DNA of 17,378 nt from an uncultured Campylobacter sp. (GTDB taxonomy: Bacteria; Campylobacterota; Campylobacteria; Campylobacterales; Campylobacteraceae), in assembly GCF_938030815.1 (NCBI RefSeq), contig NZ_CALHII010000135.1, positions 1 to 17,378 on the forward strand, read 5' to 3'. Below the pieces are notes generated by a model, which was not told the DNA's origin, made no database searches, and saw only the letters and a list, made by a program, of their open reading frames with translations. The translations under genes were made by a program, and so were the position numbers. This document shows positions 7,385 through 15,475 of the stretch, one piece after another (positions within the stretch are counted from its first letter, which is position 1; every line of letters starts with the position of its first letter).

Positions 7385-8059
7385 ATGAAAAAAAGATTTG
7401 CGGAATACGAGTTCTCAATCGGTCTTAGGCTCACGCACTGGCTGCGTGCGCTTTGCATTACGATTTTGGTGATCACCGGATATTACATCGCCTTTGTTTT
7501 CACCGCGCCCGAGGTGAGTTCCGAGCCGGTGCTTTTCATGCAGGCTAAATTTAGATTCGTGCATCTGATCTTTGGCTTTGCGATGATCGGCGCGGCGATC
7601 TTTAAAACTTATCTTTTCTTCTTCGATAAAAAGAGCAGAAAAGAGCTTTTGAGTATCAAGGATTTTTTTAGCCCGCGCGTCTGGATCGCTCAGATCAAAT
7701 ACTATATCTTTTTGGGCGAGCACCCGCATCTTCGCGGCGTTTATAACCCATTGCAGTTCATCTCTTATCTGGGCTTTTATCTAGTGCTGTTCGTAATCTG
7801 CCTAACCGGAATGATCCTATACGTTCACGTCTATCACGAGGGGTTAGGCGGCGCGCTATACGGGCTCTTGCGCCCGCTGGAAGCGGCGATGGGCGGTCTA
7901 AGCGAAGTGCGAATGATACATCATCTTTGCATGAATATCATCATAATCTTCGTGCCGATCCACGTCTATATGGCGGTCTTTAACGCCGTCAAGGGCAGGG
8001 ATGGCGCGATGGATGCGATTGTAAGCGGTTATAAATTTAAAAAGGAAGAGCACGCTTGA
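7385..8059 (+). CDS. hydC: Hydrogenase cytochrome b subunit HydC
   Basis: Di-heme membrane subunit that anchors HydAB and passes electrons to menaquinone. The 224 residues contain hydrophobic segments at about 17-39, 57-80, 124-149 and 180-201. Histidines at membrane-helix positions, H18 (LTHWLR), H60 (RFVHL), H179/H180 (IHHL) and H193 (IHVY), fit the four heme b ligands known in Wolinella HydC. It begins three bases after hydB, and its TGA overlaps the TTG start of hydD. Transfer of a transmembrane charge with menaquinone reduction is family knowledge, not visible here. Confidence 0.94.
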   Translation: MKKRFAEYEFSIGLRLTHWLRALCITILVITGYYIAFVFTAPEVSSEPVLFMQAKFRFVHLIFGFAMIGAAIFKTYLFFFDKKSRKELLSIKDFFSPRVWIAQIKYYIFLGEHPHLRGVYNPLQFISYLGFYLVLFVICLTGMILYVHVYHEGLGGALYGLLRPLEAAMGGLSEVRMIHHLCMNIIIIFVPIHVYMAVFNAVKGRDGAMDAIVSGYKFKKEEHA

Positions 8060-8919
8060 GAGTGCTGGTACTGGGTATCGGCAACGTCATCTACGCGGAC
8101 GAGGGCATAGGCGTGCACTTCGTCCGCGCGCTCGCGCAGAACTATAAATTTTATCCTAAAGCTAGCGCGCGAAATTCTATGGCGGGCGAGGATTTCGCGG
8201 CGCAGAATTTTACTCAAAATTCCATAAAGCACGACTCCGAGCAAAATTCTGCGAATGAAAATTCTATCTCCGAGCAAAATTTCGCGGCAGTGAATTCTCT
8301 CCGAAATTCTACGGCGGTAAATTTAGATCGAAATTCCGCCGCACAAATTTCCACGGCGCAAAATTCCGCTTCAAATTCTACTTCGCAAAATTCCCTTATA
8401 AATTCCGCAGCACAAAGCTCTATTAATGCAGACTTTGTCGCCGAAAATCCCGCCGCGCCGAGCCGGAGCGCGGATCAGATCCGCTTTATCGACGGCGGAA
8501 CGCTGGCTAGCTTTTTGATGCCTACGATGGCGGAATTTGATGAAATTTTGCTCGTAGATTGCATAGACGCGGAGGGCGCAAAGGGCGGCGAGGTGTATTT
8601 TTTCGACTACGACGCGATGCCTAAGCAAATCAGCTGGAGCGGTTCGGCACACGAGGTCGAAATGCTTCAAACTCTGCAGATGATGGATCTTTGCGGCGAT
8701 CTGCCTCACGTTAAAATTCTAGCGGTCGTGCCGCAGCGCATCAAGGAAGCGACCTTTAAGCTAAGCTCCGTGATTTTAGAGTCCTCAAAAACCATGGAAA
8801 AAACGGCGCTTAAGTACTTATCGGATCTTGGTTTCGCGCATGAAAAAATCGCCGATCTTAGCGCCCAAGATATCGCGGATCGATTTGCAAAAAGGGGGCG
8901 AGATGATAGTAGCATATGA
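8056..8919 (+). CDS. hydD: Hydrogenase maturation protease HydD with large low-complexity insert
   Basis: Endopeptidase of the HyaD/HybD/HycI family that clips the HydB C-terminal tail after nickel insertion, in the cytoplasm. The start is TTG 8056, overlapping the hydC stop (TTGA), with AAGGAAG at 8042-8048. The core is MRVLVLGIGN, then DEGIGV with E16, IDGGTLASFL, LVDCID with D168, and SAHEVEML with H199; E16, D168 and H199 match the metal ligands E16, D62 and H93 of HybD when residues 35-141 are left out. The total is 287 residues; without the insert it is about 180, the usual size. The insert is Asn/Ser/Gln/Ala-rich and in frame, so the gene is not obviously broken. Expression and activity are inferred. 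Confidence 0.9.
   Translation: MRVLVLGIGNVIYADEGIGVHFVRALAQNYKFYPKASARNSMAGEDFAAQNFTQNSIKHDSEQNSANENSISEQNFAAVNSLRNSTAVNLDRNSAAQISTAQNSASNSTSQNSLINSAAQSSINADFVAENPAAPSRSADQIRFIDGGTLASFLMPTMAEFDEILLVDCIDAEGAKGGEVYFFDYDAMPKQISWSGSAHEVEMLQTLQMMDLCGDLPHVKILAVVPQRIKEATFKLSSVILESSKTMEKTALKYLSDLGFAHEKIADLSAQDIADRFAKRGRDDSSI
8158..8478 (+). repeat. In-frame Asn-Ser-rich insert in hydD
   Basis: A block of about 321 bp (107 codons) separates the first helix of HydD (ends NYKFYP) from the conserved strand IRFIDGGT. It contains the dipeptide Asn-Ser 11 times, and each copy is written AAT-TCN, so the word AATTC recurs 11 times always in the same phase (RNS, QNS, ENS, VNS, SNS, INS). There are few aromatic residues and no stop codons. 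Boundaries are judged from the family core and may be off by some codons. Confidence 0.8.
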
Positions 8920-10540
8920 GTTTAAATACCTTAATGAAAACGCGCTGATAGCGCACTTTTTGCTGTTTTATGCCCGCAAAAGCACGCTGGAGTTTTGCCT
9001 GAAAAAAGAGGCGAGCTTAATAAGCCTTTTCGTGCGCGGCGGCGAGGATGAAATTTTAAAATTTAGCGACGAGGCGATGCCTCTGATTCCAAACTCTATA
9101 TTTTTGGCAAAATCCTCCGTGCGCGTGGTGGACGAGGACGGTGTCGAAGCAAAAACGCTGAAATTTAACAGCACGTTTGAAGATACCTCCTCGGGCGATT
9201 TAAGCAAATTTTTAGAGGATGAAATTTCAAACGCAGCCAGTCAGGCTAAATTTAATAACTTTACCCCGCGAGTGATGAAAGAATACCTCGCTCACGCCGA
9301 GCCGTCTCAAAACGAATTCGAAATAATAAGCGGCGCTAGCGTGCTTTATGACGGAAAATTTGAAGCGGTAAGCAGGGAGAATTTTGCCCGCTTACTAGAG
9401 TTTTGCCGCATAAACTTATTTCATGCTCAGCAGGTGCAGATTAAGCGCGGCGGCGCAACTTTCACGCTCAAAGCGGACGTGGATTTTAGCGCCGATTTTT
9501 TGATAGCCGCGGGAGTGGGCGCGCTGGATGGGATTTTTGTGAGCGATGAAAAGAGCAAAATCGCGCTCGCAGCCTTCGAAAAGCCGCTCATAAGCCTAAA
9601 AACCAATGCAATCTTTAGAAAAAATCACGAGGATGCGCCTAGATTTTTTGACGTAAAGCTTGCGGGCGACATATTTGTGTTTGCGCTGGGGCGCGCTTTG
9701 GCAAGCGACGGGATCTATTTTTTAAGCGCAAAATGCGAAAATGCGGCGCAAAAAGATAAAATTTTTAAAGTCGCGCCGCTGCAAAACGGCTTTTTGATCG
9801 TGCAAAACGAGGATTTTTTAAGCGACAGCGCAAGCTCTTATCTGAAAAACTCAAACGACAAAAACTCCGCTCTTTTTGCGCTTACGTGCCGCGAAAAGGG
9901 GCTTTTAAATGACCAAAAAAAACGGGTTTTGCGCTGCTTTTTGGGCGCGGGCGCGGATGATGAGATCGCAATTTATGGCGAAAGCTCCAAAAAAATTCTG
10001 CTTAAATTTAATCTGCCGCGCAGTTTTGGCGAGCTTAAGGCGCAAATTTGCGCCGACGAAACGGGCGCTAAGCTGCTTGAAAATTATAGCGCCAAATTTA
10101 ACGTAAACGCCGCAAAAATCGATGAAATTTTAAAAAGCACAAACGCCGGATTTCACGGTATCTTTAGCGTGGCTGCGCAGCTCATTTGGGGGCGCGATGC
10201 GGCGTTTTTGATCGCGGCTGCGGAGGATTTTGCGGGCGGCAAAGGGGTACGGCTTGATTTTTGCACGGACGAGCGCGGCTGCGTGCAAGCGAATAAAATT
10301 TTGCGTTCGGCGATGAGCTATGCGCTCGCAGGAGCCAATGAAAAGCTGTTTGCGTTCGGATTTTTCGATAGTTTGGGCTATTTTTTAAGCGATCTGGCGG
10401 ATGAGCGCAAAGAGGATTTTGACGTTTTGATCCTCGGCGGCGCGATGTTTGGCGGGCGCAAATTTGCGGATTTAATGCTTAAGCTTTGCAAAAATTTTGA
10501 CGCGAGCTTTAGCGACAGCTACGCGCTTCAAGCTCGCTAG
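8903..10540 (+). CDS. hydE: Hydrogenase accessory protein HydE
   Basis: Last gene of the hydABCDE order found in Wolinella, Helicobacter and Campylobacter; needed for hydrogenase formation in that group, with no firmly known reaction. I chose ATG 8903 because GGGGGCGAG precedes it and it overlaps hydD by only 17 bp; an earlier in-frame start at 8828 would extend deep into hydD. The 545-residue protein has no signal peptide, transmembrane helix or CxxC zinc motif. Its C-terminal third (about 416-545) resembles the Kae1-like end of HypF: GIFSVAAQLIWGRDAAFL matches LGRLFDAFAAVICGLRTVSF in the HypF of this window, and DVLILGGAMFGGRKFADLML matches LEVALSGGVFQNATLL. The terminal NDSGIAYGQ signature of HypF is absent. 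This is not the radical-SAM HydE of iron-iron hydrogenases. Confidence 0.82.
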   Translation: MIVAYEFKYLNENALIAHFLLFYARKSTLEFCLKKEASLISLFVRGGEDEILKFSDEAMPLIPNSIFLAKSSVRVVDEDGVEAKTLKFNSTFEDTSSGDLSKFLEDEISNAASQAKFNNFTPRVMKEYLAHAEPSQNEFEIISGASVLYDGKFEAVSRENFARLLEFCRINLFHAQQVQIKRGGATFTLKADVDFSADFLIAAGVGALDGIFVSDEKSKIALAAFEKPLISLKTNAIFRKNHEDAPRFFDVKLAGDIFVFALGRALASDGIYFLSAKCENAAQKDKIFKVAPLQNGFLIVQNEDFLSDSASSYLKNSNDKNSALFALTCREKGLLNDQKKRVLRCFLGAGADDEIAIYGESSKKILLKFNLPRSFGELKAQICADETGAKLLENYSAKFNVNAAKIDEILKSTNAGFHGIFSVAAQLIWGRDAAFLIAAAEDFAGGKGVRLDFCTDERGCVQANKILRSAMSYALAGANEKLFAFGFFDSLGYFLSDLADERKEDFDVLILGGAMFGGRKFADLMLKLCKNFDASFSDSYALQAR

Positions 10541-10551
10541 ATCGGGTGTAT

Positions 10552-10815
10552 ATGCGAATTTTCGGCAAAGCTTTGAAGCCTTATTCGCAAAACGGCGAGT
10601 TGCGCGGGCATTGCGGTGCCGATAGCTGCGCCATACGGGCTAAGCTTAGCGCAAACGAGACCTTGCGAAATTTCAAAAAAGCGGCAAAGGGCGCGAGCGT
10701 GAAGGAACAAATTTTATTAAATTTAGAGCATATTTTGAGGCGCCCGGTACGTTTTATCCGCCCGCTGCGAGCGCAACTTGCTTGCAAAACGGCTCCGGCG
10801 TCGCGCAATTTATGA
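10552..10815 (+). CDS. Doubtful small ORF between hydE and hypF
   Basis: An open frame of 87 codons from ATG 10552 (an in-frame GTG lies at 10546) fills the 285-bp gap between hydE and hypF and ends ten bases before the hypF start. The product MRIFGKALKPYSQNGELR... is basic, has three Cys and no recognised domain. GATCGGG upstream is a weak ribosome site. Codon use is like that of the neighbours, but a gap filled by chance is possible. No function is proposed. Confidence 0.25.
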   Translation: MRIFGKALKPYSQNGELRGHCGADSCAIRAKLSANETLRNFKKAAKGASVKEQILLNLEHILRRPVRFIRPLRAQLACKTAPASRNL

Positions 10816-10825
10816 CGGTACGCGC

Positions 10826-13800
10826 ATGAAAGTGGCTAAATTTGAGGTTTTCGGAGCGGTGCAGGGGGTCGGGTTTCGCCCGTTCGTCTACAAGCTCGCC
10901 GTGGATTTGGGGCTGAAAGGCGAGGTTTATAACGACGGCGAGGGCGTTAAAATCATCGTTTGCGCAGACCTTTCCGAGCCGCAAAAAGGCTTGATTGATA
11001 AAAATTCCGCCCTTTTAAATTTAGATGAGCTAAATTTGAGCGAAACCGTAAGTTTGTCACGAAATTTTGCAAGTTCAAATTTAAACGAGAGTTTCTTTTC
11101 GACACAGAGCACACCGAGCTTGCCAAATGATTCGGTCGGCTTGCCGCGCGATTTGGCGAATGGTTTAGCTGGTGTGTCTGATTTGACGGATGATTTGCAA
11201 GCCGCAGCGAGCGAGAAATTTTTACCAAACTTATTCGAGACCGATCTAAACGAGCAGGGCTCCATTTTGCCAGCTTCGTCGGATCAAAATTTCATCGTGC
11301 AAAATTCGTCGCAGCAGCGCGGTATGTCGCAGAATGAATCGTTGCAAGACTTGCAAAATACTAAGCGCGACTTGCAAAGCGCGAAGGGGGATTTACAGGG
11401 CTTTAAACGCAATCCGCAAAACGTCGAGCAAGATCTGCGCGAAGAAGAAATTTTAAAAATTTTCGAACAACGCCTTCGCAGCGAGACGCCGCCGCTTTGT
11501 CGTATCGATAAAATTATACGCACCGATCTAAATACGCAAGATTTTACGCAGAATTTTACTGATTTTAAGATCACGCAATCCAAGGAGGGGCGTAAATTTA
11601 ATCCGATTTTGCCCGATTTCGCGATCTGCGATCAGTGCAAAAAAGAGTTTTATGACCCGCAAAATCCGCGCTTTCACTACCCATTTATCAACTGCACGGA
11701 TTGCGGTCCGCGCCTTAGTATCATCGCAGCGCTGCCGTACGACCGCGCAAACACCACGATGAGGGCGTTTGAGATGTGCGAGTTCTGCCGCGGCGAATAC
11801 ACGGACCCGCTTACGCGCCGCTATCACGCCGAGCCGATCTCCTGCCCGCACTGCGGTCCGCAGCTGTTTTTATGTGGCGCGGGCGGCGAAATTTTATCAA
11901 GCAGCGAGGAGGCAATAGCGCGCACGGCGGAGCTTTTGCGGCGTGGACAGATCGGCGCGATCAAGGGGATGGGCGGCTTTCATATCGTTTGCGATGCGAC
12001 AAACGAGCGCGCGGTACGCATGCTACGAACGCTAAAAAAACGCCCGAGCAAGCCCTTTGCGATCATGTGTCGCGACGCAGCGCAGGCAGGGCGCGCGGCA
12101 AGCTTAAGCGCAAAGGAAAAGTCGCTGATAGATTGCAATGTCAAGCCGATCGTGATTTTAAAAAAGCGCGAGTTTTCTTGGCGCACGCTGACGGACTTAG
12201 CAGCGGATTTCGGCACGCAAAATTTAAAGACGCGAGGCGAAAATTCTATATCGCCGAGATTTGCAGGCGAGCAAGAAGAAGCGGCGCAAGAGCAGGACTC
12301 TGAGCTACAAAATTTACGCAATTTTGCGGCGCAAAAATTTAGTACGCAAAGCGCTGAAGATTATGTGGAGCAGGGCGGATTGCAGAATGCGCAAATTTTC
12401 AGTAAAACGGCGCACCGTAATTTCGCCTGCGACATGCTAACGGCAGACGATTTGCAGAGCGCGACAAACGAGCTAGAGCGCGCATACGATGGGTCTGATT
12501 TGCAACGCGTGGCTAAAAATTTGAGCTCGCCGCAAGCAGAAGGCGAGGCGGAGCTGCGATATACGACTAATAATTTAAATTTGCAGTCCGCAGTTGATAG
12601 CAGAGACTCACGATGCGTGGCGAATGGGCCTGATTCTAGGTTTGCGACGGACGAGTCTATTTCGCAAAATTCGGCGAATATTCAGGGCTTGCGACATGCT
12701 GCAAATAAGGCAGACTTACAGCGCTCGGCGAGCGAGCCGAGTCCGCAACAGACGATAAATTCGCAAGACTCATGCTCTGCGCAGGCGGGCTCGACGGACG
12801 CGCGCGATGCCCATTCCGATAGCGAGGTCGATTTCGTGCGTTTGCCCGCAAGCTTTTCGACGATTTTTAGAGCAGGCGCGATTTTTATCGCTCCAAGCGT
12901 GGCGCCGGACCTTAATAAAATCGGCATTTTCCTAGCCAACACCGGCGTGCATCTGCTGCTTTTTGAATACTTTGATCGCCCGATCGTCGCCACAAGCGCC
13001 AACATTAGCGGCGAGCCCATTATTTTTAGCAGCGAGGAGTTGCGCGCGAAGCTGGACAGCGTCATCTCGTTTTACCTGGATAACGACCGCGAAATTTTAA
13101 CGCCGAGCGACGATAGCATCGCCTTTTTACCGCAGTTTGAAGCGCGGGCTTCGGCGCCTTCTTCAAAAATGGCTCGCAGTTTAAGCAAAATTTCCGCGCC
13201 ACTTCCGACCTGCACCGAGATGAAAAACTCCGCGCAAAATTCTATTCTAGCGCAAAATTCTGTCATAAATTCCGCGGACGCACAAACCCTTACCGAGCCG
13301 CAAAATTTTAAGAAAAATTCCGCGTGCGGGCGGAATTTCGAGAGCTCGCAAAGAGTTTTTGATACAGATACAAGTTGCGACGCCGTAAATTTTACTTCCA
13401 AAAACAACTCCAACGCCATAAATTCAGCGCCTCAAAAAAACCAGAACGATGCAAATTCTGTCGCCGAAGCGAAACCTGTTTGCGAAACGAAATCCGCCTG
13501 CGCCGCAGATCTCGCAAATTTAGCAAACGAAGTAAATTTAACAAGCTCCGCAAATTTCGCAAATGCCGCAAAACCGGCAAGTACCAGTACCGCGAATTTG
13601 GCGAGCTACACAAATCTTTCCGCCGAAGCGGACGCTTTAGATCGCGCTCTGTTTTTGCGAACATCTCGCGGAATGAATCCAAAAATTTTCCCTAGCAAAT
13701 TCCGGCTAAAAGGCACTTTCCTGGCGCTCGGAGCGGAGCTTAAAAATCAGTTTTCGATCTACAAAGACGGGCAAATTTTCATCTCGCCCTACATCGGCGA

Positions 13801-15259
13801 TCTTAAAAATGTTGCCACGAATGAGCGATTTTTCGCGCTTTTGGATATGTTTGTGCGCGCCTATGAGCTGAAGTTCGACGCCGTCATCGCGGACCTGCAC
13901 CCGCAGTTTTCGCACACGCGATTTTTCGAACAGCGCGGATACCCCATGATCCGCTACCAGCACCATTTCGCGCATCTGGTGTCGAATCTAGCGCAAAACG
14001 ATCTTCTTTTTAGTGGCAAAAAATACCTCGGCTTCTGCTTCGACGGCACCGGCTACGGCACGGACGGCACGATCTGGGGCGGCGAGGTTATGATCTTTGA
14101 TCCGCACGGCTACCGTCGCGTGGCGAAATTCGACGAAATCGCCCTGCTAGGCGGCGAGAATGCGATCAAAAACATCTACAAACTTGCGCTCGCGCTCGTG
14201 TTTAAATTTAATGCGAAGGACGCCGCGCGCGAGTTTTTGGCAAAATTTAATGCAAGCGAAGTCACAAATTTAGAAAAAATCGCACCGCGTGCCGTCCGCT
14301 CAAGCTCGCTAGGGCGGCTGTTCGACGCGTTTGCGGCGGTGATCTGCGGCCTGCGAACCGTAAGCTTCGACGGCGAAGCTGGCATGCGACTTGAGAACCT
14401 CTATATCCAGGGCTGCGAGCAGAGCTATAAATTCGCGCTAAAAAAGGCGGACGCGGCAAGCGAAGCGGGGATTTTTGACGAGATAAAAAGCTCTATCGAC
14501 TCTGCGGTGCGCATGCCCGAGAAATTTGGCGCGGCAAAAAATCCTATCCGCAGTGCAGAACGCGAAGATAAAAGCGGCGTCTGCAGAGGAAATTCTATCG
14601 ATGCCGCGGTGCGAATAGCGGAAAATTTTAGCGGCTCGATAAATCGCGATAGCCGCGCGACGAATTCTAATAGCGGTGAAAGATTTGCAGCCACGAACGC
14701 CGCGAACGTTTGCGGCTCGGCTAGCGACGCGGAAAATTCCGCGGCAAATTCCACAATCGGCGATCCCGAGCAAAATTTTGCCTATGCGCCGAATTCGACA
14801 AACGCTCGTAGTTTAAATTCCGCGGGCGAGATAAATTATGATTTATCAATAAACACAGCGAATTCTACGGCGAATTCCATATCAAATGCCGAAGCGAATT
14901 CTGCACTAAATTTCACGACAAATTCCACGGGCGGCGGAGTACCGTGGGGCCTTGAGGGCGAATGTTATGCGATCGATTACGAAGATGCGTTTTTACAGGC
15001 TTTGCGCGATGAGCCGCGCTTGGCCGCGACGAAATTTATAAACGCCATCGCAAATTTCATCACCGATTTCGCCGAGGGCTTAGGTCTCGAGGTCGCGCTA
15101 AGCGGCGGGGTCTTTCAAAACGCGACGCTTCTAAATCTTACGTGCGAAAAGCTGCGCGCGCGGGGCATCAAATTTCATCTAAACCGCGAGATTCCGTGCA
15201 ACGACAGCGGCATCGCATACGGGCAGCTCGCGGCGTATCTAAGCGAAATTTCGCGCTAA
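10826..15259 (+). CDS. hypF: Carbamoyltransferase HypF, about twice normal size through four low-complexity inserts
   Basis: Makes the carbamoyl group, later cyanide, for the hydrogenase active-site iron from carbamoyl phosphate and ATP and hands it to HypE. I chose ATG 10826, where the family core MKVAKFEVFGAVQGVGFRPF begins, over an upstream start at 10778. Of 1477 residues about 734 form the normal protein: acylphosphatase domain (GAVQGVGFR at 10-18), two zinc fingers with C268, C271, C290, C293, C318, C321, C340 and C343 at exact family spacing, YrdC-like domain (KGMGGFH, KKRPSKPFA, ATSANISGEP) and Kae1-like domain (DLHPQFSHT, QHHFAHL from 1045, FDGTGYGTDG, LSGGVFQNATLL, NDSGIAYGQ). Four Ser/Asn/Gln/Ala-rich blocks at about 46-205, 450-685, 768-941 and 1206-1378 interrupt or join these domains without stop or frameshift. 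All recognised motifs remain. Confidence 0.93.
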   Translation: MKVAKFEVFGAVQGVGFRPFVYKLAVDLGLKGEVYNDGEGVKIIVCADLSEPQKGLIDKNSALLNLDELNLSETVSLSRNFASSNLNESFFSTQSTPSLPNDSVGLPRDLANGLAGVSDLTDDLQAAASEKFLPNLFETDLNEQGSILPASSDQNFIVQNSSQQRGMSQNESLQDLQNTKRDLQSAKGDLQGFKRNPQNVEQDLREEEILKIFEQRLRSETPPLCRIDKIIRTDLNTQDFTQNFTDFKITQSKEGRKFNPILPDFAICDQCKKEFYDPQNPRFHYPFINCTDCGPRLSIIAALPYDRANTTMRAFEMCEFCRGEYTDPLTRRYHAEPISCPHCGPQLFLCGAGGEILSSSEEAIARTAELLRRGQIGAIKGMGGFHIVCDATNERAVRMLRTLKKRPSKPFAIMCRDAAQAGRAASLSAKEKSLIDCNVKPIVILKKREFSWRTLTDLAADFGTQNLKTRGENSISPRFAGEQEEAAQEQDSELQNLRNFAAQKFSTQSAEDYVEQGGLQNAQIFSKTAHRNFACDMLTADDLQSATNELERAYDGSDLQRVAKNLSSPQAEGEAELRYTTNNLNLQSAVDSRDSRCVANGPDSRFATDESISQNSANIQGLRHAANKADLQRSASEPSPQQTINSQDSCSAQAGSTDARDAHSDSEVDFVRLPASFSTIFRAGAIFIAPSVAPDLNKIGIFLANTGVHLLLFEYFDRPIVATSANISGEPIIFSSEELRAKLDSVISFYLDNDREILTPSDDSIAFLPQFEARASAPSSKMARSLSKISAPLPTCTEMKNSAQNSILAQNSVINSADAQTLTEPQNFKKNSACGRNFESSQRVFDTDTSCDAVNFTSKNNSNAINSAPQKNQNDANSVAEAKPVCETKSACAADLANLANEVNLTSSANFANAAKPASTSTANLASYTNLSAEADALDRALFLRTSRGMNPKIFPSKFRLKGTFLALGAELKNQFSIYKDGQIFISPYIGDLKNVATNERFFALLDMFVRAYELKFDAVIADLHPQFSHTRFFEQRGYPMIRYQHHFAHLVSNLAQNDLLFSGKKYLGFCFDGTGYGTDGTIWGGEVMIFDPHGYRRVAKFDEIALLGGENAIKNIYKLALALVFKFNAKDAAREFLAKFNASEVTNLEKIAPRAVRSSSLGRLFDAFAAVICGLRTVSFDGEAGMRLENLYIQGCEQSYKFALKKADAASEAGIFDEIKSSIDSAVRMPEKFGAAKNPIRSAEREDKSGVCRGNSIDAAVRIAENFSGSINRDSRATNSNSGERFAATNAANVCGSASDAENSAANSTIGDPEQNFAYAPNSTNARSLNSAGEINYDLSINTANSTANSISNAEANSALNFTTNSTGGGVPWGLEGECYAIDYEDAFLQALRDEPRLAATKFINAIANFITDFAEGLGLEVALSGGVFQNATLLNLTCEKLRARGIKFHLNREIPCNDSGIAYGQLAAYLSEISR
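10961..11440 (+). repeat. HypF insert 1 (within acylphosphatase domain)
   Basis: About 160 codons between the strand GEGVKIIV and the conserved segment EEEILKIFEQRLRSETPPLCRI. It is rich in Leu, Asn, Ser, Asp and Gln. The first half has AAATTT-based Asn-Leu and Asn-Phe units; the end holds a 21-bp tandem repeat (DLQ heptads). The acylphosphatase fold is split by it. Boundaries are estimated from the known HypF core. Confidence 0.75.
11348..11446 (+). repeat. 21-bp tandem repeat coding for DLQ heptads
   Basis: Units start at 11348, 11369, 11390, 11411 and 11432 and encode DLQNTKR, DLQSAKG, DLQGFKR, NPQNVEQ and DLREE. The copies share GAYTTRCAR at the start but have drifted elsewhere. The exact 21-bp register points to duplication by slippage or unequal exchange followed by decay. 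Only one hydrophobic residue per heptad is regular, so a strong coiled coil is not expected. Confidence 0.75.
12173..12880 (+). repeat. HypF insert 2 (within YrdC-like domain)
   Basis: About 236 codons, the largest block, between KPIVILKKRE and IFIAPSVAPDLNKIG, which are nearly adjacent in ordinary HypF. It contains scattered DLQ or NLQ units (DLQSATN, DLQRVAK, NLQSAVD, DLQRSAS), akin to insert 1, with Ser, Ala, Arg, Asp and Gln prominent. No known domain was recognised inside it. The YrdC-like motifs on both sides are intact. Confidence 0.75.
13127..13648 (+). repeat. HypF insert 3 (between YrdC-like and Kae1-like domains)
   Basis: About 174 codons between DDSIAF and LFLRTSRGMNP. In usual HypF these segments are nearly adjacent. 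It has eight Asn-Ser pairs (QNSILAQNSVINSA is typical) and, later, repeated GCAAATTT words coding for Ala-Asn-Leu and Ala-Asn-Phe. The Asn-Ser style is the same as in the hydD insert. Boundaries are approximate. Confidence 0.75.
14441..14959 (+). repeat. HypF insert 4 (within Kae1-like domain)
   Basis: About 173 codons between GCEQSYKFAL and ECYAIDYEDAFLQAL. Eleven Asn-Ser pairs occur, for example NTANSTANSISNAEANSA. It follows the Asn-Ser pattern of the hydD insert and of insert 3. The last third of the Kae1-like domain resumes without a frameshift. Boundaries are approximate. Confidence 0.75.
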
Positions 15260-15475
15260 GCTCGTCCACAAAAAAACGCAATTATAGCCGTTAAGCTCGC
15301 TCTTTGTAAAATTTATTAGTCTCATCTCACCGCTAAATTTATGAACTCTGCACCCTGCTTGCGCTTTGCGCAAATTCTAACGCTACGGCGATAAAATCAC
15401 GCAGCTAGCTTTTCTAAAATCGCAAAATTAGCGAACAAATTTACGCCTTGCCGTCTTCATATGTCGTAGCCGAAA

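Noticed and set aside
8828..8902. Upstream start for hydE at 8828
   Set aside because: It would overlap hydD by about 90 bp. The ATG at 8903 has a good ribosome site and a normal short overlap.
11776..12303. 175-codon plus-strand frame overlapping hypF
   Set aside because: It is out of frame with the conserved zinc-finger and YrdC-like regions of HypF and its product resembles nothing known.
13375..13695. Open frames on both strands inside the HypF inserts, such as the Arg/Lys-rich frame at 13375-13695
   Set aside because: They lie within the continuous hypF frame; their skewed composition reflects the repeat words read in another frame.
8158..14959. Asn-Ser-Thr-rich inserts as sites for Campylobacter N-glycosylation
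   Set aside because: The PglB sequon needs Asp/Glu at -2 and Ser/Thr at +2 of the Asn. Those I checked lack it, and HydD and HypF are cytoplasmic.
10961..14959. HypF inserts as inteins or self-splicing introns
   Set aside because: No intein motifs (N-terminal Cys block, C-terminal His-Asn) and no intron core elements were seen. The blocks are repetitive and fully in frame.
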